Source: Diphasiastrum complanatum
Taxonomy: Eukaryota; Streptophyta; Lycopodiopsida; Lycopodiales; Lycopodiaceae
Assembly: GCA_029204225.1 (NCBI GenBank)
Contig: CM055113.1
Span: 6,973,852-7,037,851, forward strand
DNA length: 64,000 nucleotides
Direction of reading: 5' to 3'
In this document: in pieces, positions 1 to 9,583 of the stretch
How the letters are laid out: each line of letters begins with the position of its first letter
How positions within the stretch are numbered: position 1 is the stretch's first letter
Translations under genes and position numbers: made by a program
The notes under the pieces: model-generated
What the model was told of the DNA's origin: nothing
Databases searched by the model: none
The model's input: the letters and a program-made list of their open reading frames with translations, nothing else

Positions 1-546
1 GACAGAAACTTGGGCAGCTCAACCAGCGCCAAGAATCCAGTCGCCAGGTCTCAGCTCCCACTACCAGCACGAGCCAGGCACAATGCCCAGCACGTGTTGG
101 TGGCCCTGAGATCGGTCAGTCTATGTATGAATGTAACCTCTTCCAAATCTAATAAAGTTGATCCTTGGGGATGATTACCATTTCGATTTCGCCTCCGGGA
201 CTGATCCAGGTGAAAGGACCCTTACTACAACCTTTTTGCATCGCCGGTGCCTAAGGGTCCTCGTCATCGACGTGGGGCTTGCCGCTATGCCAATTGGTCA
301 GTTTGGCGACCACTATGCCTTGGGTTTCATGTGTGGCTTGTCTTTGCCTTTGGTTACCTTTTGGAGACGGATTTTGAGTTGGCTTTCAGGTTGGTTGGGA
401 TTCCAGTTTTCTTAAGTCTGAATCATTAAGCTTGTTACGTTTCTGAGTTGGCTTTTACGTGAGTGCATGATGGATGAATGTTAGACTTAAGCGTGTGTTG
501 GGGAAACCACTCAAGTCTCAGCGCCCTTTGAGGCGCCGGCGCAACA
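1..546 (+). repeat. 5' LTR of the chromovirus (partial, left end outside window)
   Basis: This stretch matches the parts of the two 3' LTR copies that start near 9957 and 10859. It ends with CGCAACA and is followed after two bases by the tRNA primer site, which fixes the right boundary. By comparison with the 3' copies (about 910-920 bp), about 370 bp are missing to the left. It is GC-richer than the surrounding copia DNA. AATAAA at 150-155 could be a polyadenylation signal in the R region. Confidence 0.88.
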
Positions 547-548
547 TG

Positions 549-560
549 TGGTATCAGAGC
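549..560 (+). other. Primer-binding site, initiator Met-tRNA
   Basis: TGGTATCAGAGC lies two bases after the LTR end. It is complementary to the 3' end of plant initiator methionine tRNA, the usual minus-strand primer of plant LTR elements. Confidence 0.9.
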
Positions 561-1233
561 CGACTAGCCGGTCAGCTACGCAAGTCTCACAAGGATGGCC
601 ACGTTTTGGGATTTGTCAGGACAACCGTTGCGCAAGGTGCTGCCCACAGTGTAAGCACAGGTGCGTCCGCGGTCGGGGTGGTCGGCAGAACGGGGGATTT
701 GATGAGTCACTGTGCTGCCCTTGAGGTGTAAGCATGGTCAGTTCTCACGGTTCGGGCCTGGCGCCGTTTACATGTAGGACAGATGAGACAAAGTGCTGCC
801 TAGGTAGGTGAAAGCACGGTCTGTGCCTTGTGGGGTGCGGGGTGACATATTCGAACTGTAAGGGTTAACCATTGATATAGAGATGCTGTTCGAATTCGGG
901 TGTAAAGCACGGGTGGTTAGCTGCCAGTGCGGGATAGCTGCCGATCGTATAGCTATAAGGGCTATTGACCAAAAAGTGGTGGGGCGTGACTGAGGCAATG
1001 TGTTGCTTAATGGTGAAAGCACGGATGGTTGGATGGATGTTTCTCCGTGGGCTAATTCTGTGATAGATTTGTGTGGGCGCGACTAGGCAAAGGTCCTACG
1101 TCCGGTCTCAAGGGGAATGTGACTTGAGAGAGATCCTCTGTTTAGCTTTGGTTGGTATGTTCGTTTGTGGTGTGCTTGCCTGGACCTGATTTATCCCTGA
1201 CTACTTGTTTTTTATCCAGGTGATCTGATCTAG
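561..1233 (+). other. Chromovirus leader with repeated GTGCT...AGCAC stem-loops
   Basis: No convincing coding sequence is visible. The segment holds five spaced copies of a short unit in which GTGCT (or a variant) is followed after about 7-13 bases by AGCAC or AGCAT: 637-658, 712-735, 793-817, 893-910 and about 1001-1022. Each can fold into a 5-bp stem. The copies are 75-108 bases apart. Such series in a leader could be RNA packaging or dimerisation structures, but that is inference. A decayed gag could also lie here. Confidence 0.5.
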
Positions 1234-1449
1234 TTGGGAGTTGTGAGAGGAGCTTACATTTATGAGTGGACGACACACAAGTATGGAAAGGAACTTCCAT
1301 GGGTCAACCCCCAAGACTGTTCAAGATTGTTATTCTTATCAAGAAAGATCGCGGGGAGGAAGTCAGATTTCATGATCGACTCCGGAGCTTCACATAACTA
1401 TATCTCAAGGAGCGTATTGAAACAATTCAAATTGCCGACCAGGAATGTT
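1234..1449 (+). pseudogene. Chromovirus protease, N-terminal part
   Basis: The reading frame contains FMIDSGASHNYIS, the aspartic protease active-site region of Ty3/gypsy retropepsins. The ORF is broken by the copia insertion at 1455; its 3' continuation resumes at 5670 after the second copy of the ACATC target duplication, then shifts frame near 5700. No start codon can be trusted, because the upstream gag is not recognisable. Confidence 0.75.
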
Positions 1450-1454
1450 ACATC
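1450..1454 (+). repeat. Target-site duplication ACATC of copia A1 (left copy)
   Basis: ACATC directly precedes the 5' LTR start TGTGAAAG. The same five bases follow the 3' LTR end at 5670-5674. Five bp is the usual copia duplication length. Confidence 0.92.
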
Positions 1455-1645
1455 TGTGAAAGATTCAACTAGTTTCATCACATTTTGTAATATTTCCATA
1501 TTTGGCATATTGAGGCCAAAACTTGTTTTAGACTTAGAGGTTGACTTTTCAGAGTTCATCAGTCTATATTTTATTTGAATAAACACTTTTTGAAAGTGTG
1601 GGAAAGATAGAATGCGAGTTTGAGTAGATTCAATTTGAGTAGATT
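1455..1645 (+). repeat. 5' LTR of copia A1, truncated
   Basis: It matches the first ~190 bp of the 3' LTR (4935-5669) with a few differences. The match stops after ATTCAATTTGA, and the sequence runs on directly into the gag leader, without the LTR 3' part or a PBS. Without a PBS this copy could not start reverse transcription unaided. Confidence 0.85.
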
Positions 1646-1795
1646 CCATGATTCTATGTGTTGATTTGCTTGGATAAGTGCTAGAAGAGAATTTGTGAGA
1701 TAGTTTCAAATCTTGGTGATTTCTTTTGAAATCATTTGTTGTTGATCAAAGGAGTGCTTTGTGCATTGAAGCAGGTTAAAAGAGAAGATCAGGTC

Positions 1796-2980
1796 ATGGC
1801 AAGCTCAATTGGAGTCATGTTGGAAGCCAATGATAGGCTTACCTCAAGTAACTATTCATTGTGGAAAGTGAGGATGGAGTCACTTCTTGAGATGAATGAT
1901 GTTTTGGATATTGTTGTAGGTTTGGAGGAGAGACCAGCAACACAGCAAGATCAATTGAGGTATGACAAGAGGGCCAAGAAGGCTCGTCACATGATAAAGA
2001 TGAATGTTACCAATGAACTTCTCAAGGAAGTTGGTAAGTGCACCTCATCTTTGGAAGCTTGGAAATCATTGAAGAGGCTTTATGAATCCAAGTCTACTTC
2101 TAGAGTGTTGACTCTAAGAAGGCAAATCTTTTCTTGTTTTCAAAAGAATGAAGAAAGTCCAAGTACTTTTGTTTTGAGAATGAAAGCATTGAATGATGAG
2201 TTAGTAGGTAAAAGGCAAGGGAAGTTGTTCAAACTTGATGCTTGTGTTATTGCTAACCAAGTTGGATGTGTTGCAAGGGAGCAAATTTCTATTCAAGAGG
2301 TTTGGCACAAAAGGATGGGACACCTCAACTTCAAGTCATTGGAGGTAATGGCAAGGAAGAAGGTTGTGATTGGTCTTCCAAGTTCCTTAAGTAATGACAA
2401 GAATGTTTGTGAGTCTTGTGCTTTGTCTATGTCACATAGACTACCTTATACTAGATCTATTTCTAGATCTACAAAGCCTTTTCAACTTTCACATTCGGAT
2501 ATTCATGGATTTACTACAATTAGCAATAGTGGAGCTAAGATGTATGTAACATTCGTTGATGATTTTAGTAGATTTTGTTGGATCTATCTACTAAAGAACA
2601 AGGATGAAGTGTATGATGTCTTTGTAAAGTTCAAGAATGCAAGAGAGAACCAATTTTCCACAAAGATCAAGTGCTTGAGAGGTGACAATGGTGGTGAGTA
2701 CATATCTAACAAGTTCAAGGCCTTTTATGATGAGCATGGGATCAAGAGGGAGTATACAACATCAAGGACCCCACATCAAAATAGAGTGGCTGAAAGAAAG
2801 AATAGGACTTTATGTGAAAGTGCTAAAGCTATGAGGTTAAGTGCTAATCTTGCAAACCATTTTGGGATCAAGCTTTGTTGTGTGCCAATTTCTTGTGCAA
2901 TAGGTGGCCGAGTGCTATTTTGGATGGAAGGACACCTTTTGAGATGCTATTCAAGAGGAGGCCGAGTGTCAACTTTCTAA
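1796..2980 (+). pseudogene. Copia A1 gag fused to integrase by internal deletion
   Basis: ATG at 1796 begins a copia-type gag (UBN2-like; NYSLWKVRMES near residue 20). At about residue 140 the gag is joined in frame to the GAG-pre-integrase domain (HKRMGHLNFKSLEVMA) and then the integrase core. The core carries the aspartates in FVDDFSR and LRGDNGGEY and the glutamate in VAERKNRT. The CCHC knuckle and aspartic protease are missing. From about 2865 the frame is shifted and the last ~40 residues are out-of-frame sequence. The ORF is long for a degenerate copy, but the protein could not be processed normally. This is a broken gene, not a functional fusion, as far as can be seen. Confidence 0.8.
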
Positions 2981-3306
2981 GAACTTTTGGATGCACATGC
3001 TATGTCAACATTACTCTTGATGATAGGACCAAGGAGGATCCATCTTCAAGAAGAGGTATTTTTGTTGGATATAGTGAGGTGAGTAAAGCCTACAAGATTT
3101 ACATTCCTTCTACTAACAAAGTGATTGTTGGTAGAGATGTCATTTTTGATGAGGGAAACATTCCAAAGGTGTCTTCAAGCATGATTGATGGTAAAGTAGA
3201 TGGATCTAACATTCTTGATGTTGATGAGAAGGATCCTACTTTGGATGGTGGTGATGATGGACCTTCATCAAGTCAAAAGCCAAGGAGAACATCAAGAGAA
3301 AGATAA
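2865..3306 (+). pseudogene. Copia A1 integrase C-terminal part and pol linker
   Basis: This continues the integrase of the preceding ORF after a frameshift near 2865 (LRTFGCTCYVNI, RRGIFVGYSEVSKAYKIY, and VIVGRDVIFDE, all conserved in copia integrase C-termini). It stops at 3304-3306; the same frame continues past the stop toward the RT, and a further frameshift is needed near 3470. Confidence 0.8.
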
Positions 3307-3475
3307 GTACCTTCAAGGCTCACATATGCTCAAAAGGGTAAGAAAGTAGTTTCTGGAAACTATGTTGCTTTCCTAACTTCTTTGGATGAGCCTACAAGTG
3401 TAGATCAAGCCAGGAAAGAAGAGGAGTGGATCCCAGCAATGTATTTCGAGTATCAAGAAGAATGGAACATGGAGA

Positions 3476-4939
3476 TTGGTGGAGTTGCCTAAGGACAAGA
3501 AAGTTATTGGATGCAAATGGATCTTCAAGGTGAAGACAAACCAAGATGGATCTATCAACAAGTACAAGGCAAGGTTAGTGGCAAAAGGATATGCTCAACA
3601 ACAAGGAATTGACTATGATGAGACCTTTGCACCCGTGGCAAAGATGGTAAGCATTCGAGTCATCATTTCACTTGCTACACTTTATGGATGGGATCTATGG
3701 CAAATGGAAATTTCAAATGCATTCTTGAATGGTGAACTTGAGGAGGAAGTATACATGGAGCAACCCGAGAGCTACATTTCATCAACAAAGCCAAATCATG
3801 TGTGTTTTCTACAAAAGAGTTTATATGGCCTTAAGCAAGCACCAAGGAGTTGGTATGCTAAGCTTAACATTTTTTTACTCTCTCAAGGCTTTGTTATAAG
3901 TGAGTATGATCATTCACTTTATTATAGGTTTGCTGGAAATGATGTTACTATCTTGCTAATCTATGTGGATGATATCATCTTGAGTGGTGGAGACAATCAA
4001 GATGTGGAGGATATCAAGAATGCTCTTAAGGAGGAGTTTGAGGTGCATGATCTTGGTAATTTGCATTACATTTTAGGAATAAAAGTCATTAGATCTTCTC
4101 AATCTACTTTCATTTGTCAAGATAAGTATGCTAATTCTATTCTAGAAAGATTTCATATGGTAGATGCAAAAGCTATTGACACACCTATGGAGTCTCATGT
4201 AAAGCTAACTATAAGAGGTAATGAAAGATCCTTCGAGGACATTACTCTCTATAGAAAGCTAGTTGGTTCACTCATCTATCTAATCAATACTAGACCTGAT
4301 CTAAGCTATTGTGTTGAAATATTGAGTCAATTCATGCAAGATCCTAGTGAGGAGCATTGGAAGCTAGGAAAGCGAGTTTTGAGGTACATCATTGGAACTC
4401 GAGATTTTGGCATATTGTATGAGGGATCATCACCTAATCTTTTTGGATTTTCAGATTCGGACTATGCTGGAGATGTAATGGATAGAAAATCCATTAGTGC
4501 TTATTGTATTTTCATAGGTGATGGAGCTATATCATGGATGTCAAAGAAACAAGCCACTATCTCATTGTCATCTAGTGAGGCCGAGTACAAAGCTCTTACA
4601 CATTGCACAAAGGAGATGGTATTGATCAAAAGGATGATCAAGGATCTTCACTTGCTGGATTTTTCAGAGAGCCCAATCATCTTTTGTGACAATCAATCAG
4701 CCCAAAGAATGGCATCCAATCCTATCTTTCATGCTAGGAGCAAGCATATTGAGATACAATATCATTTTGTGAGGGAGCGAGTCATTGCAAAGGAGGTGGA
4801 GCTTCAACATGTGTCTTCAAGGCAATATGTAGCCGATATCCTCACCAAAGAATTGGAAAAACACTTGTTCATGAAGCATAGGACTTCACTTGGAGTATTA
4901 TCAAAGTCTATCCTAAAACTAGTTGAAGAGGGAGTGTGA
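3476..4939 (+). pseudogene. Copia A1 reverse transcriptase and RNase H
   Basis: A 487-codon open frame holding the whole RVT_2-type RT: GCKWIFKVK at the N-terminus, DYDETFAPVAKM, NAFLNGELEEEVYMEQP, SLYGLKQAPRSWY, and the catalytic YVDDIILSG. It continues into RNase H (SDSDYAGD, SSSEAEYKAL, DNQSA) and the C-terminal HARSKHIEIQYHFVRE. The frame ends four bases into the 3' LTR. The listed start (ATG at 3476) is not a real initiation site, because copia RT is made within a gag-pol polyprotein. Coding capacity is well kept compared with the rest of the element. Confidence 0.85.
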
Positions 4940-5669
4940 AAGATTCAACTAGTTTCATCACATTTTGCAATATTTTTAGATTTGGCATATTGAGGCCAAA
5001 ACTTGTTTTAGACTTAGAGGTTGACTTTTCAAAGTTCATTAGTCTAAATTTCATTTGAATAAACACTTTTTGAAAGTGTGGGAGAGTTAGAATGCGAGTT
5101 TGAGTAGATTCAATTTGAATAAGTTGGGTACATTGATTGCTTGCAATTCTATGTGTAGAATGATCTATATTTGCTATTTTTGGATCCACACGTGTGAATC
5201 CAAGTAATCCGCTATTTTCTTCACATACATATCTGAAAAGATGAGTTACGGACTTAAAATCTAGACACAAAATGGTATCTGGATCATTAGGATAAATTGA
5301 TCCATCCACCCACAAATCTATATTCATATGATTATTCATTCTCAATTCTGCAACATTCTATACAACTTTTGCATTTTTCTTAATAATTGGAGTGCATTCC
5401 ATCGGAAGAGCAACATGCAAATGGAACATTGCCATTGTTAAAGCTACAATCATGTAAATGAATCTACCTACAGTAAATCAATATGAATAGATGGACAACA
5501 ACAGTACATAATCATTTCATTCAAGTTTGATCAAGTTCTATTAGTGTTTGCATCTCAAATTGTGTGTAGATGTTGATTTTTCTACATTGGTGAGATTGGT
5601 AGTGTATTTCTCTTTCTAACCAAAGATCATTCAAGTAGATTGGATCTTAAGGATCTAAAATCTTTCACA
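4935..5669 (+). repeat. 3' LTR of copia A1, carrying a captured gene fragment
   Basis: It starts TGTGAAAG after the polypurine tract GAAGAGGGAG and ends CTTTCACA before the ACATC duplication. It contains the palindrome CACACGTGTG at 5187-5196. Compared with the A2 LTR (24735-25515), the stretch from about 5205 to 5480 is extra and encodes, antisense, a piece of the protein family found at 61.7 kb. Confidence 0.9.
5205..5470 (-). pseudogene. Captured fragment of the right-edge gene family, antisense inside an LTR
   Basis: Read on the minus strand, the translation gives FHLHVALPMECTP, then after one in-frame stop MNIDLWVDGSIYPNDP and finally SVTHLFRYVCEENSGLLGF. The plus-strand gene at 61672 gives YHLHVDVSPEFAP, HVDLWSSGTLYPIDP and SVSQLIIYICHSKNGLLGY in the same order and nearly the same spacing (about five residues shorter here). 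The match stops where LTR-type sequence resumes at the palindrome. So this is a fragment of the same family, taken up by or inserted into the LTR. Function of the family is unknown. Confidence 0.72.
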
Positions 5670-6189
5670 ACATCTACTCTCAAGGTAGAAACAGCGAAGG
5701 GAGCACTAGGTGCAGACAAAGCGACATATCCCGGTGCAGATTGGAAGATGGAAGACTAAACTTAGCTTTTTGATTTTAGAGATGGATGCCTTCGATGTGA
5801 TTTTGGGCCTCCCTTGGTTAAATGAACATTGTATCACAGTTTTGGGTAGGAGCTCAAACTTGGTCCTCTTGGATTACAAGGGACAAATCTGCATGACAAA
5901 AGCCCTGCTCGGAGGAAATGCTAAGGATACCGATATTGAACAAAATCTGGTTGCAGCATTAGCGATGAAAAGAATGGTGAAAGGGAAAAGGTCAAAGTGC
6001 TTTCTTTGCATCTGCCGAGAAGTCCCAGAAGGGAAAAGTGTGCGACAAGAACACTTGCCAAAAGTGATGACAGATTTGCTAGAAGAATTTAACGATGTGT
6101 TTCCGGAGGAACTCCCAGCTAAGCTACCTCCTCGAAGACCAGTGGACCATAAAATTGAGTTGGTACCAAGAACGGAGCCAACTTCATGA
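5670..6189 (+). pseudogene. Chromovirus protease C-terminus and RT N-terminal linker
   Basis: After the copia insertion the chromovirus polyprotein continues. A frameshift near 5700 leads to the frame with FDVILGLPWLNEHCITV, the protease C-terminal motif, and then [22 protein letters not shown], the conserved stretch just before a gypsy RT. TGA at 6187 falls where CGA (Arg) would keep the frame going. Confidence 0.85.
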
Positions 6190-7148
6190 GCACCCTACAA
6201 AATGTCACAAGACTGAAACGACAACTTGGTGAGTTGATAGACAAAGGTTTTATTAGACCTAGCGCTTCACCTTTTGGAGCCCCAGTGTTGTTCGTGGAAA
6301 AGGCGGACAAAACTCTTCGAATGTGTGTGGATTATCGCATGCTTAACAAGAGTACCATCAAGAACAAATACCCCATGCCTAGAATTGATGACCTATTCGA
6401 CCAACTCAAACATGCCAATTACTTTAGCCGAATAGATCTCAGATTCGGATATCATCAAATTCAAATAGCTAAAGGTGATGAGCACAAAACGACATTTCAA
6501 ACACGGTACGGGAGTCACGAGTTCCTAGTGATGCCATTCGGTCTAACAAACGCACCAGACACTTTTTGCATGTTGATGAACAATATTTTTCAAGACTGGA
6601 TGGATGAATTTGTCATTGTGTACATCGATGACATATTAGTATTTAGCCGGAGCCTTAAAGATCACATTAAACATTTAAGGATAGTTCTCCAACGATTGAG
6701 GAGGAACTGCTTGTTCGCGAAAAGAGAGAAACGTGAGTTTGTGGTGGAGGAAGTTGATTTCCTTGGACATGTTATAGGCCATGGACGGATTCAAATGGAT
6801 CCTAAGAAGATCAAGGCTATCTTGGATTGGCTAGCACCTAAAACTGTTCATGGCATCAAATCCTTTGTGGGCTTATGTAACTTTTACAGGAGATTCATTG
6901 AGGCATTTAGCAAAATTGTGGCACTACTGTTGGAGCAGACCAAGACTCATCTGAAGATGACATGGACACCGGAATGTGAAGCAGTGTTCCAAGAACTAAA
7001 ACGATGGATCACTCAAGAACCCATCCTTGCCTTACCGGACTTTAGCATACCTTTTGAAATACATACAGACGCATCGAACTTTGCTATGCTGATGCAAGAC
7101 GGAAAACCTGTTGCATATTTTTCAACGAAATTGAGTGATGTAGAGTGA
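6186..7148 (+). pseudogene. Chromovirus reverse transcriptase and start of RNase H
   Basis: RVT_1-type RT of Ty3/gypsy. Visible blocks are [66 protein letters not shown], the catalytic [12 protein letters not shown], and [16 protein letters not shown]. RNase H begins with [11 protein letters not shown]. Two adjacent TGA codons at 7146-7151 interrupt it where VERRW-type sequence is expected; CGA to TGA decay explains both. The start is not a real one, since the region belongs to a polyprotein. Confidence 0.9.
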
Positions 7149-7808
7149 TGATGGTCAACTCATGAGAAAGAAATGGTCGTAGTAGTCCAAGCAGTGAAGC
7201 ATTGGAGACATCATGTGGCAGGAAAACCCTTTAAGACATTCACTGATAATGTATCACTCAAGTACTTCTCATCCCAAGGTATGCTCATGCCAAAGCAAAT
7301 GCGATGGAAAAACTTTCTCTCAAAATTCAATATAGACATTGTACACACGGCGGGAAAGAACAATGTGGTGGCAGACGCACTAAGTAGACAGGAACACTTG
7401 ATGGCAATGGTGACAACTCAAGTGACTGGCCTACTCCAAGAAATCAAGGAGAATTATGGTGTAGATGCATTGGCGAAGAACTTAATGATCGAATTCCAGC
7501 TGGGAAAGCCTCATAAACATTTCACTTGGAAAGATCAAATGGTTGTTTATAAACAACGCAGAGTATATGTCCCAGACAACATCAACCTAAGGAAGAAAGT
7601 CTTGCGAGAACATCATGACGTACTAGCCGCCAGACATCCAGGGGTGAATCGCATGTATGAACTTCTCAAAAGAGGCTTCTATTGGTCAGGTCTGTGGGCA
7701 GACGTTGAATCCTATGTGCAAACATGCCCGACATGTCAACAAGTGAAGGTGGAACCGCTAGCTCCAGCAGGACTACTCCAACCATTATCGGTACCAGCAT
7801 ACCCATGA
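7149..7808 (+). pseudogene. Chromovirus RNase H C-terminus and integrase zinc-binding domain
   Basis: The frame continues after the double stop with WSTHEKEMVVVVQAVKHW and FTDNVSLKYF (RNase H), then NNVVADALSRQEHL, the usual RNase H end. The integrase N-terminus follows with the HHCC zinc site: the histidines in HHDVLAARHPG and the cysteines in YVQTCPTCQQVK. It stops at TGA 7806-7808 just before the integrase core. Confidence 0.88.
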
Positions 7809-8493
7809 GATTCGGTGAGCATGGATTTTATTGTTCAACTACCACGGATGCCAAGGCTTCGACTCAATTTATGTGGTGGTTGACCACTTTTCAAAGCAAG
7901 TTCATCAAGTACCAACTAAAGTTTCAGTGACAGCTGAAGAAGTGGCAAGGTTATTTTTCAAATGTGTCTTCAAATACCATGGCCTGCCTAGAACGACTAT
8001 TTCTGACCAAGACACCAAGTTCATCAAAAAGTTTTGGACTTGTCTATTTCGCCTTGTGGGGACTGGACTGAATTTCAGCACTGCATATCACCCTCAGACA
8101 GATGCGCAAACGGAACGAGTCAATTGACAGATTGAACAATATTTACGAAATTATGTTGCTTGGGACTAATCCGATTGGGTCAACTACTTGGATATTGTCG
8201 AGTTTGCACATAACAGCCAAGTGAACAGATCTACTGGAAGGGCACCCTTCGAGATAAGCAATGGTCGGCTATCGATTGTCCCAAGCTCTTTTCTTACAGG
8301 CTTGCAAGAAACTCCAGTACCCACTGTAAAGGAATTCATCAATGAGTGGCACACAAAGCTGACAGAGGTGAAGTCATTTTTAGAGCAGTCCCAAAGAAGT
8401 ATGGCAGCTGACGTAAACCCACATCGACGAGAACTGGAATTTGAGGAAGGTGATCAAGTGTGGTTGAACACAAAGGTGATCAAGTGTGGTTGA
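7809..8493 (+). pseudogene. Chromovirus integrase core
   Basis: Core integrase (rve) pieces are SMDFIVQLP, then after a frameshift near 7850 IYVVVDHFSKQVH, TTISDQDTKFIKKFW and FSTAYHPQTDAQTERVN, giving the D, D and E catalytic positions. Stops at 8125-8127 (TGA for Arg) and near 8168 (TAA for Gln) break it. The frame goes on with FAHNSQVNRSTGRAPFEI. Near 8448-8499 a 26-base direct duplication (GGTGATCAAGTGTGG...) shifts the frame by two. Confidence 0.87.
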
Positions 8494-8908
8494 ACACAAA
8501 GAACATTGCGTTACCAAAAGGTCTCTCTCATAAGTTCGTTCGACCTTATGCGGGGCCATATTATGTCACCAAGAAGATCAACCCAGTGGCTTACCGATTG
8601 GTGCTGCCAACCAACTTGGATATACACAATGTGTTTCATATCTCATTACTCAAACGGTACAAACTAGATGAGCGATTTGATCGGCAACACAAACTCTGTC
8701 ACCCACCAACGGCACTTGATGATACAAAGAGGCAGCTTGTACCAGAATAAATATTGACACATAGAAAGCGAACTGGCGTTCAACGTGAATATCTAGTGAA
8801 GTGGCTATGGGCTCCACTCATTGAGGCTTCTTGGGAGTACGAAGACAAACTTAAGGAGGGAGCCCCTGAAGTACTGGCAGATTATCTGCAGAAGAACCAA
8901 TGCCATTA
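8460..8908 (+). pseudogene. Chromovirus integrase C-terminus and chromodomain
   Basis: The GPY/F-like region (FVRPYAGPYYVTKKINPVAY) and VFHISLLKRYK are integrase C-terminal hallmarks. After a TAA at 8748-8750 the same frame reads ILTHRKRTGVQREYLVKW and EASWEYEDKL, which is a chromodomain. In chromoviruses this domain directs integration to particular chromatin. The reading ends at a TAG lying at the edge of the MITE. Confidence 0.82.
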
Positions 8909-9277
8909 GAGGAGTTTTGGGCTCCAAAAAGACCCTTTAAGAATTCGTGCAAGATGTAGTTTATATTATTAAAATAATATAACACTAATACTTTTGACTT
9001 GCCATAACTTTTTAATCGTAGATCAAAAGTATATCATGTAAGAATCATTAGAAAGCCCTTGTCGAGCGCTTTCCAATGCACCAAACTTTGCTAAATTTGG
9101 ACTTACCACTAAAAAGTTATGCCATTTTTAGTGTGGAATCAAAATGTGGACTCAAAAAGTTATGTTACGTAGATTTCAAATTTGAGTGTTTTGATTAGTC
9201 CATGTGTAAGAAAAATTGAGAAAAAATATAAAAAGAATCTTTACAAAGGGTCTTTTTTGGATTTAAAACTCCTCTAA
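8906..9277. mobile_element. MITE with ~33-bp terminal inverted repeats
   Basis: The left end TTAGAGGAGTTTT...CCAAAAAGACCCTTT is matched by the inverted right end AAAGGGTCTTTTTTGG...AAAACTCCTCTAA. Inside is AT-rich non-coding DNA of about 300 bp. The simplest target duplication is TA (8907-8908 and 9275-9276), as in Tc1/mariner-Stowaway MITEs, though a 3-bp TTA/TAA reading was considered. It is inserted at the 3' end of the chromodomain frame. Confidence 0.75.
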
Positions 9278-9583
9278 TGCAATAGCCGTTTTCCCAGATC
9301 AGCACACAAAGCACTACCTGGCGGCATGCCTCCTACATGAACATTCATGGCCATTTTAAAGTTCAAGGAACTTCCAGGTATCTCTCTTAAGTTTGTCAAT
9401 AAATCACTTGCAGCTTTACACAGGTTTTACGTAAGTGAACTTTATCTACACTTTTCCTGTGCTACTGCCAATGTATTTTTTTTTATTCAAAGTTGTTAAG
9501 GTCGATGAATTAAGCCCGTGCCATACATCCTAGGTCTAGTTTGGCCCTAATGAGGACATAAGCTTTTTCAAACGAGGGGAGGA
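9278..9583 (+). other. Chromovirus 3' non-coding region and polypurine tract
   Basis: No ORF is seen. The segment ends with AACGAGGGGAGGA (9571-9583), a purine-rich plus-strand primer site immediately before the LTR start TGTTGTAAAG. Confidence 0.8.

Larger units (their letters stand above)
1455..5669 (+). mobile_element. Ty1/copia element A1, deletion derivative, nested in the chromovirus
   Basis: A 4215-bp copia insertion with exact 5-bp target duplications. Its terminal inverted bases are TGTGAAAGATT at the left and AATCTTTCACA at the right. The 5' LTR is internally deleted and the usual PBS is gone. Gag is fused in frame to the integrase region, with zinc knuckle and protease missing. 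RT and RNase H remain as one long ORF. The order integrase then RT is that of copia (Pseudoviridae). A2 at 21.2-25.5 kb is a related copy on the minus strand. Confidence 0.93.

Noticed and set aside
158-415. An 85-codon ORF that recurs at 10113 and 11017
   Set aside because: It lies inside the chromovirus LTR copies; recurrence comes from LTR identity, and it has no known motif.
1398-1709. A minus-strand ORF across the start of copia A1, repeated at 4908-5345
   Set aside because: The shared part is antisense LTR sequence. Only the portion from about 5205 rightwards in the second copy was kept, because it matches the right-edge gene family.
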